Of a stretch of DNA of 64,000 bases, positions 10,001-19,200 are shown in pieces. The notes beneath the pieces were generated by a model. It did not search any database and had not been told where the DNA came from. It saw nothing but the letters and a program-made list of their open reading frames with translations. Position 1 is the first letter of the stretch. Every line of letters begins with the position of its first letter. Source of the DNA: Neodontobutis hainanensis (taxonomy: Eukaryota; Chordata; Actinopteri; Gobiiformes; Odontobutidae); the NCBI GenBank assembly GCA_024349245.1, contig JALDNG010000001.1, positions 260,001 to 324,000 on the forward strand. The letters run 5' to 3'. A program made the position numbers and the translations under genes.

Positions 10001-10480
10001 TAAGTAAAGATAACCATTTAATAGGGTATTTATTTTCCAAAAGTATGAACTTTCTGGCAGCAAATTGCAAAACATTTTTAAAAAGTAAAGTAAAAAACCT
10101 GAAGGCAAAATAAAAGATGTGTCTAATATAAAGTACAATAACCATAGCTATACAGAATACCACATACTAGGTCCTATTTAGGGTTAAATAACATTAAAAT
10201 AGCAGCATCAGACCTTCTGATTGCTGTAATAGGGGTCGAGGTCCTCCAGTGGAGTGGACACCAGGTGAGGAGGAATGTCTCCATAAATGAAGGGAAGGGA
10301 TTTCCCAGCCTCCAAGTCACTGTTGGGGCTGGGACCATTTTCATCGTCGTCGTCGCTGCGGCGCTCCGCCCGCGGTCTACGAGCCTCCTCCTCGGCGATG
10401 CGCCTCTCAATGGCGGCCAGCGACTCGGGGACAAAGGGGCGGAAGCTGTCAGGTCCGGGCGGTACAAGCAGCTGTGCCAT
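525..10480 (-). CDS. scn1la: Voltage-gated sodium channel alpha subunit, scn1la-type, 5' half
   Basis: This gene encodes the pore-forming subunit of a neuronal voltage-gated sodium channel in the plasma membrane. Sixteen coding exons, with one more alternative exon, join in frame to about 1124 codons; the family is about 2000 residues, so the second half lies beyond position 1. Visible parts are the N-terminal tail starting MAQLLVPPGPDSFRPF, domain I (S1-S6), the phosphorylatable I-II linker, domain II and the start of the II-III linker. The voltage sensors read [13 protein letters not shown] (domain I) and LSVLRSFRLLRVFK (domain II). The selectivity residues are D in MTQDFWENLYQ and E in CGEWIETMW. 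Exon sizes 119, 90, 129, 92, 64, 207, 133, 239, 174 and 357 match the vertebrate SCN pattern. Linker sequences such as SAKERRNRRKR and the ending LLLPE|GTTT resemble SCN1A/2A more than SCN4A/5A/8A. Which teleost paralog (scn1laa or scn1lab) cannot be told. Confidence 0.93.
1124..1480 (-). CDS. scn1la: scn exon 15: domain II S4-S5 linker, S5, pore, S6
   Basis: The 357-base exon starts LRVFKLAKSWPTL after a ttcag acceptor and ends at GNLV before a gtatga donor. It codes the S4-S5 linker, S5, the pore loop and most of S6. The pore holds the DEKA-ring glutamate in FRVLCGEWIETMWDCME. Both the length and the boundaries agree with vertebrate SCN genes. Confidence 0.94.
1628..1801 (-). CDS. scn1la: scn exon 14: domain II S2-S4
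   Basis: The 174-base exon runs from VFTGIFTAEM to GLSVLRSFRL and codes S2, S3 and the start of the arginine-bearing S4 of domain II. It is flanked by a tttag acceptor and a gtaagt donor, in phase 0 at both ends. Confidence 0.94.
1892..2130 (-). CDS. scn1la: scn exon 13: domain II S1 region (GC donor)
   Basis: The 239-base exon begins within ELEESRQKCPPCWYRFA and ends at LSVGNL. It codes the approach to domain II and S1 (VDLAITICIVLNTLFMAM). The donor reads ctg|gcaagt, a GC-AG type splice site. The exon length equals that of the vertebrate homologues, so this boundary is well supported. Confidence 0.93.
2204..2336 (-). CDS. scn1la: scn exon 12: I-II linker, distal part
   Basis: The 133-base exon starts GTTTDTDPKKRRSGF after a ttccag acceptor and ends ILTNTME plus one base. 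It forms the last part of the I-II linker. The donor gaag|gtctga is a poor match to consensus, but the exon length and the frame into ELEESRQKC are conserved. Confidence 0.9.
2528..2869 (-). CDS. scn1la: scn exon 11: I-II linker with PKA-type sites
   Basis: The 342-base, phase-0 exon runs from [20 protein letters not shown] to LLLPE. It codes the long cytoplasmic I-II linker. Several basic-directed serines (RRNS, SRRGS, RRCST) correspond to the cluster phosphorylated by PKA in mammalian brain sodium channels. MGSENDFADDEHSTFE is strongly conserved in the SCN1/2/3 group. Confidence 0.94.
2973..3251 (-). CDS. scn1la: scn exon 10: I-II linker, proximal part
   Basis: The exon codes an alanine run followed by TESGEYSGRGGPTSESSSG, then a basic stretch KERRNRRKRKQ and KSESEDSIKRSSFRFSIDAN. 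It ends CSSPNQ at a gtaagt donor. The acceptor was placed at ggctggcag because this joins in frame to exon 9 and matches the alanine-rich start in mammals. The 5' boundary is less certain than the 3' one. Confidence 0.86.
3252..4437 (-). other. scn intron between exons 9 and 10
   Basis: AT-rich intron sequence. No repeat, conserved-looking block or additional exon was recognised. A short GT-rich patch near 3300-3360 shows nothing coding. Confidence 0.5.
4438..4644 (-). CDS. scn1la: scn exon 9: domain I S6 and start of I-II linker
   Basis: The exon starts TLRAAGKPYMVFFVLVIFLG and codes the domain I S6 helix and a helical, charged start of the I-II linker ending QQEEAQ. The 3' end is ambiguous. 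Ending at the CAG codon gives the conserved 207 bases but needs a GC donor (gcacgc). Ending nine bases later (4429) uses a weak gtttct donor and adds ARL. Both keep the frame. Confidence 0.88.
5001..5142 (-). CDS. scn1la: scn exon 8: domain I pore loop
   Basis: The 142-base exon reads LCPEGFTCLKAGRNPDYGYT and FRLMTQDFWENLYQQ. It holds the selectivity-filter aspartate of domain I. The aromatic phenylalanine that follows the aspartate is the residue associated with high tetrodotoxin sensitivity in this family. It is flanked by a cttcaag acceptor and a gttggc donor. Confidence 0.93.
5339..5402 (-). CDS. scn1la: scn exon 7: domain I extracellular loop
   Basis: The exon has the diagnostic 64-base length of this SCN exon and codes NYYYLPGRRDALLCGNGTGAG in the extracellular turret between S5 and the pore. 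It is flanked by a cctctag acceptor and a gtaaga donor. NGT is a potential glycosylation site. Confidence 0.92.
5987..6205 (-). CDS. scn1la: scn exon 6: domain I S4-S5 linker, S5, turret
   Basis: The 219-base exon starts [20 protein letters not shown] and carries S5 (LTLFCLSVFALIGLQLFMGNL). It then enters an extracellular turret with candidate N-glycosylation sites at NDT, NSS and NWT. It ends INNE plus one base at a gtaagc donor. Confidence 0.93.
6206..7465 (-). other. scn intron between exons 5A and 6
   Basis: AT-rich intron of about 1.26 kb with no recognised exon or repeat. It is the largest gap within domain I and lies just downstream of the alternative exon pair, so splicing regulatory elements are possible, but none can be named. 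Confidence 0.45.
7466..7557 (-). CDS. scn1la: scn exon 5A: domain I S3-S4, 'adult' (D) alternative
   Basis: The 92-base exon codes [20 protein letters not shown] and the rest of the S4 voltage sensor of domain I. Aspartate after FV is the residue that marks the adult (5A) form in vertebrate SCN genes. It is the second of two tandem, near-identical exons with the same phase and would be used mutually exclusively with the one at 7787-7878. The acceptor is cttacag and the donor gtgaga. Confidence 0.93.
7787..7878 (-). CDS. scn1la: scn exon 5N: domain I S3-S4, 'neonatal' (N) alternative
   Basis: The 92-base exon codes [20 protein letters not shown] and the rest of the S4 segment. Asparagine replaces the aspartate of exon 5A, which is the hallmark of the neonatal form in mammals. 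It lies upstream of 5A, as in mammals. Because 92 is not a multiple of three, including both exons shifts the frame, which would enforce mutual exclusion through decay of the double-inclusion product. Confidence 0.93.
8349..8477 (-). CDS. scn1la: scn exon 4: domain I S2-S3
   Basis: The 129-base exon codes [20 protein letters not shown] and WNWLDFSVILM, which are S2 and S3 of domain I with their acidic gating-charge-transfer residues. It is flanked by a cttag acceptor and a gtaagt donor; the size matches vertebrate SCN genes. Confidence 0.94.
8562..8651 (-). CDS. scn1la: scn exon 3: domain I S1 (after AT-AC intron)
   Basis: The exon codes FSMLIMFTILTNCTFMTLSN and PPEWAKNVE: S1 of domain I and the S1-S2 loop. 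Using the AC dinucleotide at the end of a U12-type intron gives the conserved 90-base length and an in-frame joint to exon 2. A GT-AG reading would give 87 bases and has no matching donor. Confidence 0.92.
8694..8812 (+). repeat. Dispersed teleost tRNA-like repeat, diverged copy
   Basis: It begins ggcagcacggtggcg and contains agcaagaaggtcc and a degraded gggccgggcaggacctttct block. These are recognisable parts of a repeat found throughout teleost genomes. A second partial copy lies on the minus strand at 40881-40944. It is inserted in the U12-type intron of the sodium channel gene. Confidence 0.6.
8813..9345. other. Probable further insertion in scn intron 2, unidentified
   Basis: This stretch follows the dispersed repeat and has a more balanced base composition than the flanking AT-rich intron. 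No coding similarity or clear terminal repeats could be seen by eye. It may be the body of the same or a second mobile element; the boundaries are approximate. Confidence 0.3.
9516..9634 (-). CDS. scn1la: scn exon 2: N-terminal domain
   Basis: The 119-base exon codes TFIVLNRGKAIFRFNATSAL and YILSPFNPLRR, then VLVHS, the cytoplasmic N-terminal segment leading into S1. Its acceptor is cttccag. Its donor is atatcc, the start of a U12-type AT-AC intron, as in vertebrate SCN genes. Confidence 0.94.
9635..10213 (-). other. scn intron 1 (between exons 1 and 2)
   Basis: AT-rich intron sequence in which no repeat or exon was recognised. Confidence 0.5.
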
Positions 10481-10533
10481 CTTGTCATCCTGCTCCTTCA
10501 GAGGGCAGTGAGAGGCTCAGCTGGGGCAGGGCG
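10214..10533 (-). CDS. scn1la: scn exon 1: start codon and N-terminus
   Basis: Coding runs from ATG at 10480 to the gtctga donor at 10213. It gives MAQLLVPPGPDSFRPFVPES, an acidic patch DDDDENG and PFIYGDIPPHLVSTPLEDLD, ending NQK. This is the conserved SCN N-terminus. The exon probably starts at 10533 after a gactgcag acceptor, leaving 53 bases of 5' UTR. An out-of-frame ATG lies seven bases before the main start, inside aggatgacaagatgg, a context also seen in mammalian SCN genes. Confidence 0.92.
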
Positions 10534-12477
10534 CTGCAGTCAGGAAAGGGAAAAGGGTCAGGGTGAAATCCTCAACTCAGATTTCACCTTAACTATGAAC
10601 GTGGTCTTCTAAGAGTTCCCAGTGAAATAAACCGTGAGAAAAGGAGATGGTGAACATAAAGCAGGTGACTTGAGACATAGCAACATTAACTGGCATACTT
10701 ACACAATATGGCCAGAGCAGCCTCTAAAAACCTCCCACCGAATGTAACAGTGGAGCGTACTTTTGGTGACTAATACCAATCTGAGTGCTTTGGAACACAA
10801 TGGTCTGATGTTTATAATTGGGCTCTGGTGCCGATTTTATAACAGATAATGGAGGACAAATCACAAAGTTCCATTATGACCATGTCACTGCAAATTAAAA
10901 TACAGCTGCAAAAATTCTCAAGGTCATTTTGTGAGACAGTGGAATAGTCATCATAAACTAACAGAAAAATCATTAGAACAGGTCTGTGGAGATTCTCAGT
11001 CATCCAGGCTAAATAAGGCTTAAAGATAAAAGAGGTAGAAGTCGTTTTGTCATCAATCAGGATTGACAAAGTGCCTTGAATGAGGAAAACATTTTTATCT
11101 TTAAATCCCATATCTTGGTTTTTTGGAACATTTTTTAAATATTATGAGATAGTTATATGATTAAGCCTGCATTTTTGAATAAAATGGCTTCCAGAGAGTT
11201 CTAGAGAGGCAGAACATTAGTTAAATACAGTCCACATTGGCCGATGAACAAAACAGTGAACAAATAGAAATACAAGCCCATCATTTAAACTCTGAAACCA
11301 TTTACTAAGGCAACCCTTCACACAGGCCATCTGTCTCCAGTTGAATATACAGAAACATGGTTTTCTTAAAAACCCTTGTGAGATATTAAAAGCAGCAAAC
11401 CACTGCCTACCAGCCCCTTCAGGCATATATTGTTCCTCCTGGGATGATCTAGTGACACAGAAAACAGGAGCACCCTCTCGCCCTCTTTGTGTGAGGTTTA
11501 CTTAATCCATGTTTTTGGTATGCTTTGGTATGATAAGTGAATGGGTTATAAAAGGAGCCACACTGCTCTGTGAATATTGTTTTTAAATATCTCTCAGGAT
11601 GGAACTGGGACTTAATTGCAGCATCTCCTACTGGGGATCCTTGTAAAAACACATCTGCTTGTGTCCCGAAGACTGCCGCGGGACCTGGAGTTTTGATGTG
11701 TCCTGACAGCTTGTTTACTGACATGCTGCTGGTTGGTGGGGGTAGTGAGCATGTGAGCCCATCCACACCCAGCTTTGAGCTTATCTATTAGTGTGGTCAT
11801 CACTGGAGTCAAATAGATACATCACAGTTACAACTCACACTAAACTACATTTGAACATATATGTTTCCAGATACGTCAGAAAATCTGACAGTTTTCACAC
11901 TCCTGGGGCCACTTCCTGCAAACATAAAGTCTTCTAGTTTTTTTTTAGATAGCACTGACACACTGACATGTAGCAGAGAGGTCACTTGTTTAACCTCTAC
12001 ACTTAAACGGTCCTTGAACACAACACACAGTCTAGCCTCACTGTTTCACTGTCCATGGTGCTGAAAACACAAACATTCAAGCCAAATGAAAAAATTGTAT
12101 ATGTATCCTTGCAAAATACAGTACATATGTTGTGTAAGTCTACCAAAAATACTATATATAAATGCCACAGTGTCAAAGGGCAACACTGCTCATGGTGCTG
12201 CTGAAAACAAAACAAATGACAGCTTGGAATCACCATGCTGTGAACTGGCACATATGAGCTGGATATCAACATAGATTATTGCTATATTAGTGTAGAGCGT
12301 AATCCTTTTTTTATCAAAACAAACAATAGTGCTTTCCATCTAAATTATGATGACCATAAAGGCGTATCCTATTTGTTAACAATAAAGCAATAGGCTACGT
12401 ATGCAAATAAACAAAAACAAGAGAATGTTACGAGAAGATGCTAGGGCTATTTTGAAAGAGACGACGGGTGACAATAC
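10534..12477 (-). other. Putative scn 5'-UTR intron
   Basis: This stretch lies between the first coding exon and the probable 5' untranslated exon. It is AT-rich with no coding exon seen. It holds one fragment (10981-11008) of a dispersed repeat that recurs at 19412-19441. Confidence 0.45.
10981..11008 (+). repeat. Fragment of a dispersed repeat
   Basis: The sequence ggtctgtggagattctcagt followed by catccagg matches the reverse complement of 19412-19441 with a few differences. The two copies mark one dispersed family of unknown type. Confidence 0.45.
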
Positions 12478-12960
12478 CTGGACCGTCGCTGTCTGAAAAC
12501 GAGCCGAAGGGGCCGCAGCCACTGTCGCCATGTTGATCATGTCTCTGTGATATTGTCAGCCCCTAAAAAAGACTCATTATTTCGGCCAAAAAAACTGCGG
12601 CCCTATTACCTTTTTAGCCTCTAGATGCGCCAGAGGCAACAGCACGACGCCTCCCACGAGCGAACAGAAAAAAAACAAGCAGGGCGCTCACGCACACACC
12701 GGTGAGGGACTGGGCGACCGAGGTTGATGCTTTTAATCGCACCAGCAGCGGCAGACACCAATCATCGACAAGCGCCGCAAATCACCAGGGCTCAAACCAA
12801 GGTCCAGGGGCCACTGCGAGCCCTTCAGCTTTAGTCAAATGTCTTTAAGCTAACAACTGTCGCTTTTTTCTCTCACCAAGCTGAGGTGAATGTTATCTCG
12901 TACCAAAATGGAGAATAGCGCTGAGTAAAGGGTGAGAAGCCAGACCATGAACCACTGAAT
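12478..12960 (-). promoter_or_regulatory. scn1la: Probable scn 5' untranslated exon and promoter
   Basis: The region is clearly richer in CpG than its surroundings. It contains a well-formed minus-strand donor, ccag|gtattg, with the exon end at 12478. Joining this to the acceptor before exon 1 gives a plausible 5' UTR. An ATG at 12540, with a second in-frame ATG at 12531, opens an upstream ORF of 32 codons that would end a few bases before the main start. The transcription start could not be placed. The exon could instead belong to another transcript, but distance, strand and splice phase fit the sodium channel. Confidence 0.5.
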
Positions 12961-13724
12961 GGGTCTGAATAGGCTAAGTCTGGGCGTGTCCTTGCCAGAT
13001 GTGTCTGTTGCTGGTAATCGATCGAACACGAAAGCAACTGAATAACCAAAAATAGAAACAGACCCGTCTCATATGATAATTTGTAGTGTCACCAATTAAT
13101 GGAACAATAAATATACTGTACTTTTTGGTTCTCATGGGCTGATCAATATCAAGGGCCTGTAGCTGTATGCCTGTGTTAATGGTAACATTTTAAGAAAAAC
13201 AACGTAGGCTAATGTTCGTCTAAGACATGATTCGTGTTAGTCCTATGTGAGTGATATTAAGTGGCAACATGCTAATTGCAAACACTTTTTTAAGATGGTA
13301 TCTTCTGTAAATCCACCGAATACATTTCTGCGCAGTTAAATATAAGCTAAATATAGCAGTAGAAGTGATTTAATATAGAGCCCCAACATTTACATTATTA
13401 TAAATATTTTGAAAGCCCATAAATTGTTTATTATATAAATTAGGTTTTATTAAGTGGGTACTTGAATAAAGGATCCCTAAAAGCCTCGACGCAGGTTAAA
13501 GATGCGAATAACTGTTGGTACTCACCACCATCACGGTGCCCAGCAGGTGGGGACCCTAAAGGTAGATCCCATTTCCCAACAAATAATCCCTTTTCAAGCT
13601 GACAGCCTGCCAATATAGAACGCGTGACTTCTAAAACTAAAAAATCCTTATAGAGTACTGAGGGGTTTGCATGTAATTTGCTTCCCTTTGATCTTTTAGC
13701 CGCCCTTGCTGGCCACGGAGAAAT

Positions 13725-13850
13725 CAATCCGCGCTTCCGGTTGGTTAGAGCATCGAAGACTGGGAGTGAAAGTGGATGTCCTCAAAAAAATCTGTCACAA
13801 GATGGCCTGGTACACTTCTAGAAAATACCCGAAGCACCGGCGAGGGGAAG
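13725..13850 (+). promoter_or_regulatory. Orphan ETS/YY1 promoter-like patch
   Basis: A gcgcttccggttgg block (ETS-type core CCGGAAGC on the other strand) is followed about 65 bases later by acaagatggcctgg, a YY1-like motif placed on an ATG. This arrangement is common at housekeeping promoters. The ATG opens only about 25 codons. No gene with which to link it was recognised. Confidence 0.35.
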
Positions 13851-14290
13851 CGGATTGTGGGAGACCAGCCTACTGCTAATCGAACCCTGCACCAATTTTT
13901 GGATTTAAATAGATAAATAGCCTATCACCTTCACATGAACCCTGCTTCTTACATTATCTAGGCTGATGTATTCATTCACCTGTTGCAACACCCCCTTATT
14001 TTCTTTTATTATTATTATTATTTTAACGTGCATAAACCTATTCAATGACATTACACATGTTATGGCAATGCATATTTGTTAGCTAAATTGTAATAAATTG
14101 TTGTTAGGGAGGGGGCGACTTGTTAGAGAAATACATAGTTATGTATTACAAAAAATTTCATAAAACATCATATTCCTTAAATGGAGTTCATAAAGTGTAG
14201 CTGGAGGTTTGAAGACGCAAGCTCGAATGTGCTCACGTGTTGACCACATTGGGAGGGAACTGACACACGCCTATCATTTTCTGGGCCTGT

Positions 14291-14304
14291 GTGCCATCTA
14301 CTGG
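14291..14304 (-). promoter_or_regulatory. CTCF-like motif 1
   Basis: On the minus strand it reads ccagtagatggcac, which fits the vertebrate CTCF core CCANNAGRKGGCR at every constrained position. Confidence 0.55.
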
Positions 14305-14379
14305 ACACATGCTATAATTACATCCAATTCATTGAAAAAGTTATTACAGGAGAACAGGCGTGAGTGGGACTTGCATCTT

Positions 14380-14393
14380 GTGCCATCTGCTGG
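14380..14393 (-). promoter_or_regulatory. CTCF-like motif 2
   Basis: On the minus strand it reads ccagcagatggcac, again a full match to the CTCF core. It has the same orientation as the motif 89 bases to the left, forming a tandem pair. Confidence 0.55.
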
Positions 14394-16089
14394 ACGTGTT
14401 TATTTACTACAACATGAAATAGAAGCTTTGTCACAGTGCAAAAAAAAAAATTATAATGAAAAAATAAATAAATGTACTTATTCTTTTATTTGGTATTTTG
14501 ATGGTAGTGATTAATAAGTTAAAAGTGTCTAAAATTTTAATTTGCCATCTAGTAACTGTTCCTTTATACTTCACATAATTTTCATATTGATTAGGAATTT
14601 CAGTGAGTGTTCCTTTCCTATGTACGGAGACTTGTAAGTACACTTTATATAGAACTGTACATGCTGTGATGTCGACACACAAAATACTGCGTGAGCTCAT
14701 TAGCTTATTAGTTTGGAACATTTTCTACAAATATATTTAAACTGTTGCAATGTAAATAGTTAATCCTATAGACCTTAGAGAACAAACCATTACATAACAC
14801 ACCTGAGTATGTCCATATAGATCATTTACAAATACTGATCATCTAAATTTTCATTGCCACACTGCCAGTGAGTTCCCAAACACTTAGATCACAGTTTTCC
14901 TTTTTGGCAACCAGTTATGATTGTGTGGTTTGTGTTTCATTAGAGACTCAGTGATGAATTTAGAAGTCTTGTTCAAACAGCAGGGCCAAAAGAAAGCCTC
15001 TGTTGGACTGCGTTTCTTTCTGTAACAATTCAAATTAGCCTTGGTCTGAGACTGACTTGTTGGACGTTGCACATACATTTGAGGTTTTATTCTAAACGTT
15101 TGAGAACTGGGAAGAAAACAAAGCATATGTGTCTAGGGTACTGAACCAGATCCAGAGAGTTAGGACATTTGGATGGAAACAACGTGTCAGTTCAGCCTCT
15201 TATCACTTGCGAGGCAGCGTGTTGTTGATTTGTTCTTTGATTTCACAACATGATCCCTGATGATTCAGCCTGGCCAGTGACTAACCGGCTCTCTGTTCTT
15301 TTTTGTGAGTCATCAAAAGCGCTTCATTAAACTCAACAGTCGAGCAGTGATCTGTTTACTGCAGCCAGCGACAAACTCATTCAGTCTCACTATACTGACA
15401 GACAGCAGAATAAGATTACAAGATTACAGTCAATGTGGACACGTGTCCCTTGGGGTTGATTTGATCACAACTCCCACGGCTGCTTATCACTCACCTACAG
15501 TATGCAGTGATGAGTCTATTAGTGGTCAGAAATGTGTTACATCATTTCCGTAAAGCTGTGGGACAATAAACCTATTAAAATATGATCCAGAATCCATTGT
15601 GATTTCAGTCTAAATACAGCATTTCCTTTTCTCAGAAGAACCTGCTAACCTGATGCAAACTTTCATTCAAAGTGGTTATAAAAGATTTTTGAGGAAAATA
15701 TAACAGATAATGTGCAAAAGTGAGGGAAAGCTGCACCGAGAAACTACGTGGAAAATGACTTAGAGGTTACACATTTGAATGATTTGGTGACTACGTATTT
15801 TCAAGTAATGACCTGATAAATAGCATCTCATGTTTGTTCTGTTTGGCTCAAGAGTTCAATACAGTCATGTCAGCAAACCCGCTGAGACAATACATGTATG
15901 GATCTTGGATAGCTGCTCAGCAAAAAACTGAAACCGATCCTGTGGAGAGGATCAGAAACTTATGAGGATTAATGGTCTTATTGCATTTTAATTTTTCTCT
16001 TGGTTACTGTGTATAGCCTACATAGCACCAAGCTCAGTTTCCACCCAGCATTATTCAAATACATTGCTCAATTGTCACAAATTAAGCAC

Positions 16090-16233
16090 GTGAACCCATG
16101 TCAAACACAGACAGTGTGATGTCAGAGGGGTGGGAGGGGTCTGTAGGTGTGGTAGGTTTGTCTGCTTAACAAGGATTACAGGCAACAGCACCCTACTTAC
16201 TTGTCTTCTTCCTAATAACAGCTAAACAACACA
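16090..16233 (+). promoter_or_regulatory. cobll1: Likely cobll1 proximal promoter
   Basis: The sequence just before the first ATG has a G-rich ggggtgggaggggtc block (KLF/SP-like) and a gatgtcag element. No TATA box is seen. The assignment depends on exon 1 at 16234 being real. Confidence 0.35.
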
Positions 16234-16256
16234 ATGGGAGGATTCTGTGGAGGCAG
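16234..16256 (+). CDS. cobll1: cobll1 exon 1 (tentative): MGGFCGGR
   Basis: A short ORF start, atgggaggattctgtggagg, ends at cag|gtaagg in phase 2. Joined to an acceptor at 17218 it continues in frame as RPKMEEEVSPLERD. The in-frame fit and strong donor support it, but translation could also begin at the ATG at 17226. Confidence 0.5.
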
Positions 16257-19200
16257 GTAAGGCCCAAATAATATTATTATAATGAGGTAATTAAAAAAGG
16301 AAAGAGGTGTTTTTAAAGGGTAGATAACGCATGGACAGCGTCAGCCTTTTAAAAGCACTAATCCTGCTTACTCAAGAAAGAGTGTAAGCTAATTTAGAAG
16401 TCGGCATTAATGCTTGGACAACATGGCTGAGGTGTGCGCGGCCTCTTACTGTTTGTTACCGGCACGCAACACGTTTATTCATCATTAAGTTTAGTTTTTT
16501 TATTTCTTTTTTTCCTCCGTTGCACTTCTACTCTGTTCTGGTCACGTGTTCTTGGTCTCACGCCGGGGTGCGTTGATGAACGGCTCGACGCAGCTGTTTG
16601 ATTGGCACGCGCGGGTAAACTCCCATCCTAAAATACACACACATACCGCGTATCTACACTGGGCGTACACTTTAATCGAACTGTGTGGAGAAGATGTGCC
16701 TAAGTAGCCGCGAAGAATCAAACGGGGTCAAAGGAGAAGAAAGAAATTTACCGTAGGCAAAGTTGTGTACGCATGCTGTGTTTGTTATGATGCAGTGGAT
16801 TATAGTCGCCATTAGGAAATAAGTTCTGCATGTTATTTCTTGTTTGAGGTTGGAGACTTGTCAGGTAAATGTCGTTGACATTTCGGTCGTTATGGGAGTG
16901 GTTGCGTTTAATGGCAACATACATAAGTGTGGCTGTTTGATTCAGAGTGGTAGGTTACTTTAAAATGTCTGGATTTCATAACAGTTTATGGTACTTATTC
17001 CTTCGTGTGGTAATGCTTCCAAAGTAGGGCAATGCCATTTCAGTCCTCAAATTTTTTCGAGCAGCTGTCAGATTTCACACTGACACCAACTGTTCCACTG
17101 TAAGAGCAGCTACTGTCTGTTCAACTCTGTCTACAGTTAAAAGAATGAGCATTGCATTTGTGTTTTATTATCAGGAGGTGTTGTTATTAGGAGTTGACAA
17201 CACTTAGATATCAACTAGGCCCAAGATGGAAGAAGAAGTGAGTCCACTGGAGAGAGACCACTCACTGGCTGTTATTCTGCCAGGAGGGATGGAGAAGAAC
17301 ACAACAGTGCATGGGAGGTATATAATACAGTACAATCATGTTTTGTGTTGACTCTTCCATTTCATTTGCATGCGTTTGCTGACTGCAGTTTCCTGTTCCA
17401 CAGTAAACCTGTTATGGACTTGCTGGTGACTCTTTGTGCCAGCTACCACCTCAACCCTTCAGATTACACAGTGGAGCTTCTCTCCCCGAACAAGAACAAC
17501 ATCAGCTTCAAACCCAACTCCCCTATTGGTCTCCTAGAAGCAGAGAAGATTGTGTTGAAGCCTAAAGGAGTGGAGGAAAAAATAAGAATGCCCTATATGC
17601 CTGAAGTGAGAATCAACAAGCAAAAAATGCCAGCTGTTTAACACGTTACAAAATGTATTTGTATATAACCCTCTTGCCCATGCAGGCGACGGTGCGCTTG
17701 TTGATTAACTACAATAAATCCCACAAGGCAGTGGTGCGGGTAAATCCAAGAGCGCCCCTCAGAACGCTGATGCCTCTGGTCTGCGACAAGTGCGAGTTCC
17801 AAGTGGAAAGCACCGTTTTACTAAGAGACCTGGAGTCCGATGAGCCTCTGGACCTGAGCAAGACTTTAAACGAGCACGGACTGAGGGAAGTGTTTGCCAA
17901 AGACACAGCGGCCAAGGACCGCACTGCCCATCAGCACCAGTATAAAGCATCGGAATCAAGTATGTTCAGAAGCAAGTAAACACACCATTGTTGATCTTGA
18001 AATTCAGCTGATTCACTGTACCATTTTTGTCTTATGCAACTGCTTAAATGTCTTTTCTATTTGAAACAGATATAACTCCAACTAAAGTCCCTTCAGCATC
18101 TTCTTTTCAAGGTAACATAGTTGACATAGACATACACACTCAAAGCCCTCTGGTCACTATTGCTGCTGTAAAACATACTAACTTAGGCATTTTTACACTA
18201 TTTAGATCTGCCGAAAAAGGAGAAGAAGAAGTCTGAGAACAAGGGATTCCTGAGCTTATTTCGACGACAGAAGAAAAAATCTGAATCGGTATGTCTGGTC
18301 GTGTTGCATGTTCAGTCCAATAATGTTTAATATTTCACCATCTTTGCCATTTGTGTCTTTGCAGGAGCAAGCTGTTAGTGCCCCGACTTCTCCCCGACCC
18401 TTCAAACCCAGAACACTTAGCGTGAGCACCCAGAATGCACCATCGCCAGATATGCCAACGAAACGACGTGCCCCCCCTCCTCCTATCAGCGGATCGCAGA
18501 GCATCCCGAACAATCTCAGCACCTGCCACTTACAAGCACCACAGGTCATTTATGGCTACATCAAACAGGACGACTTTACTACTGAACACACGTTTTAACA
18601 AAACACATCTTATTGCTACAGCGGTCGAGTGAAAATACATTGAGGAGTACAAAAAGAAGGGCGCCACCCCCTCCGGTTGCAAACCATCACCAGGAGCCCC
18701 CCGCAGACACAATCAAAGGTAACACGACTAATGACCCACAGTTATATTTTTACCTGCTGGCCAAACAGCATTACTCAGGATCAAATAGGTGCCAATTGAT
18801 TACATCAGCATTAATGCAGAGTTGGCTCAGCCATGTGTTAATTTACCCTCTAGTGGTGCCTTTTCACAGCACAGCAGCAAAATATGCTGCTAGTGGAATC
18901 CCAATTGACCCTTTACATGTCCTCGAGTAGAAATCAAATGTGTGAATCCCTCTATCTACAGGGCCCTAGTGTCCCATGAGGTCAAGAAAGATTGAAGTGA
19001 AATCAAGATTAAAATGTGTAAGCCATTTGTATCAAATGGAAGATTTAACAGAAAAATCCAGGAAGATCAGTCGGAACAATTTAACCCGGCTCAGGACAAT
19101 TAAAGTGACCCAGAGCCATGGCTTCGGTTTGTTCCCAGATAAATCCCTCTATTGTCCAAGCTTTCATTCCCTTGTATTAGTTTGATCTGTAATTCTTTTC

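Larger units (their letters stand above)
12961..16233. other. Intergenic region between divergent scn and cobll1
   Basis: About 3.3 kb separate the two divergently transcribed genes. It contains an isolated promoter-like patch near 13725-13850, a pair of CTCF-like motifs at 14291-14393 and otherwise AT-rich sequence. No coding exon of SLC38A11, the human neighbour here, was seen. Confidence 0.5.

Noticed and set aside
18844..18858. Additional CTCF-like motif in cobll1 intron 8
   Set aside because: The match breaks at the GGC core position, so it is too weak to list with the others.
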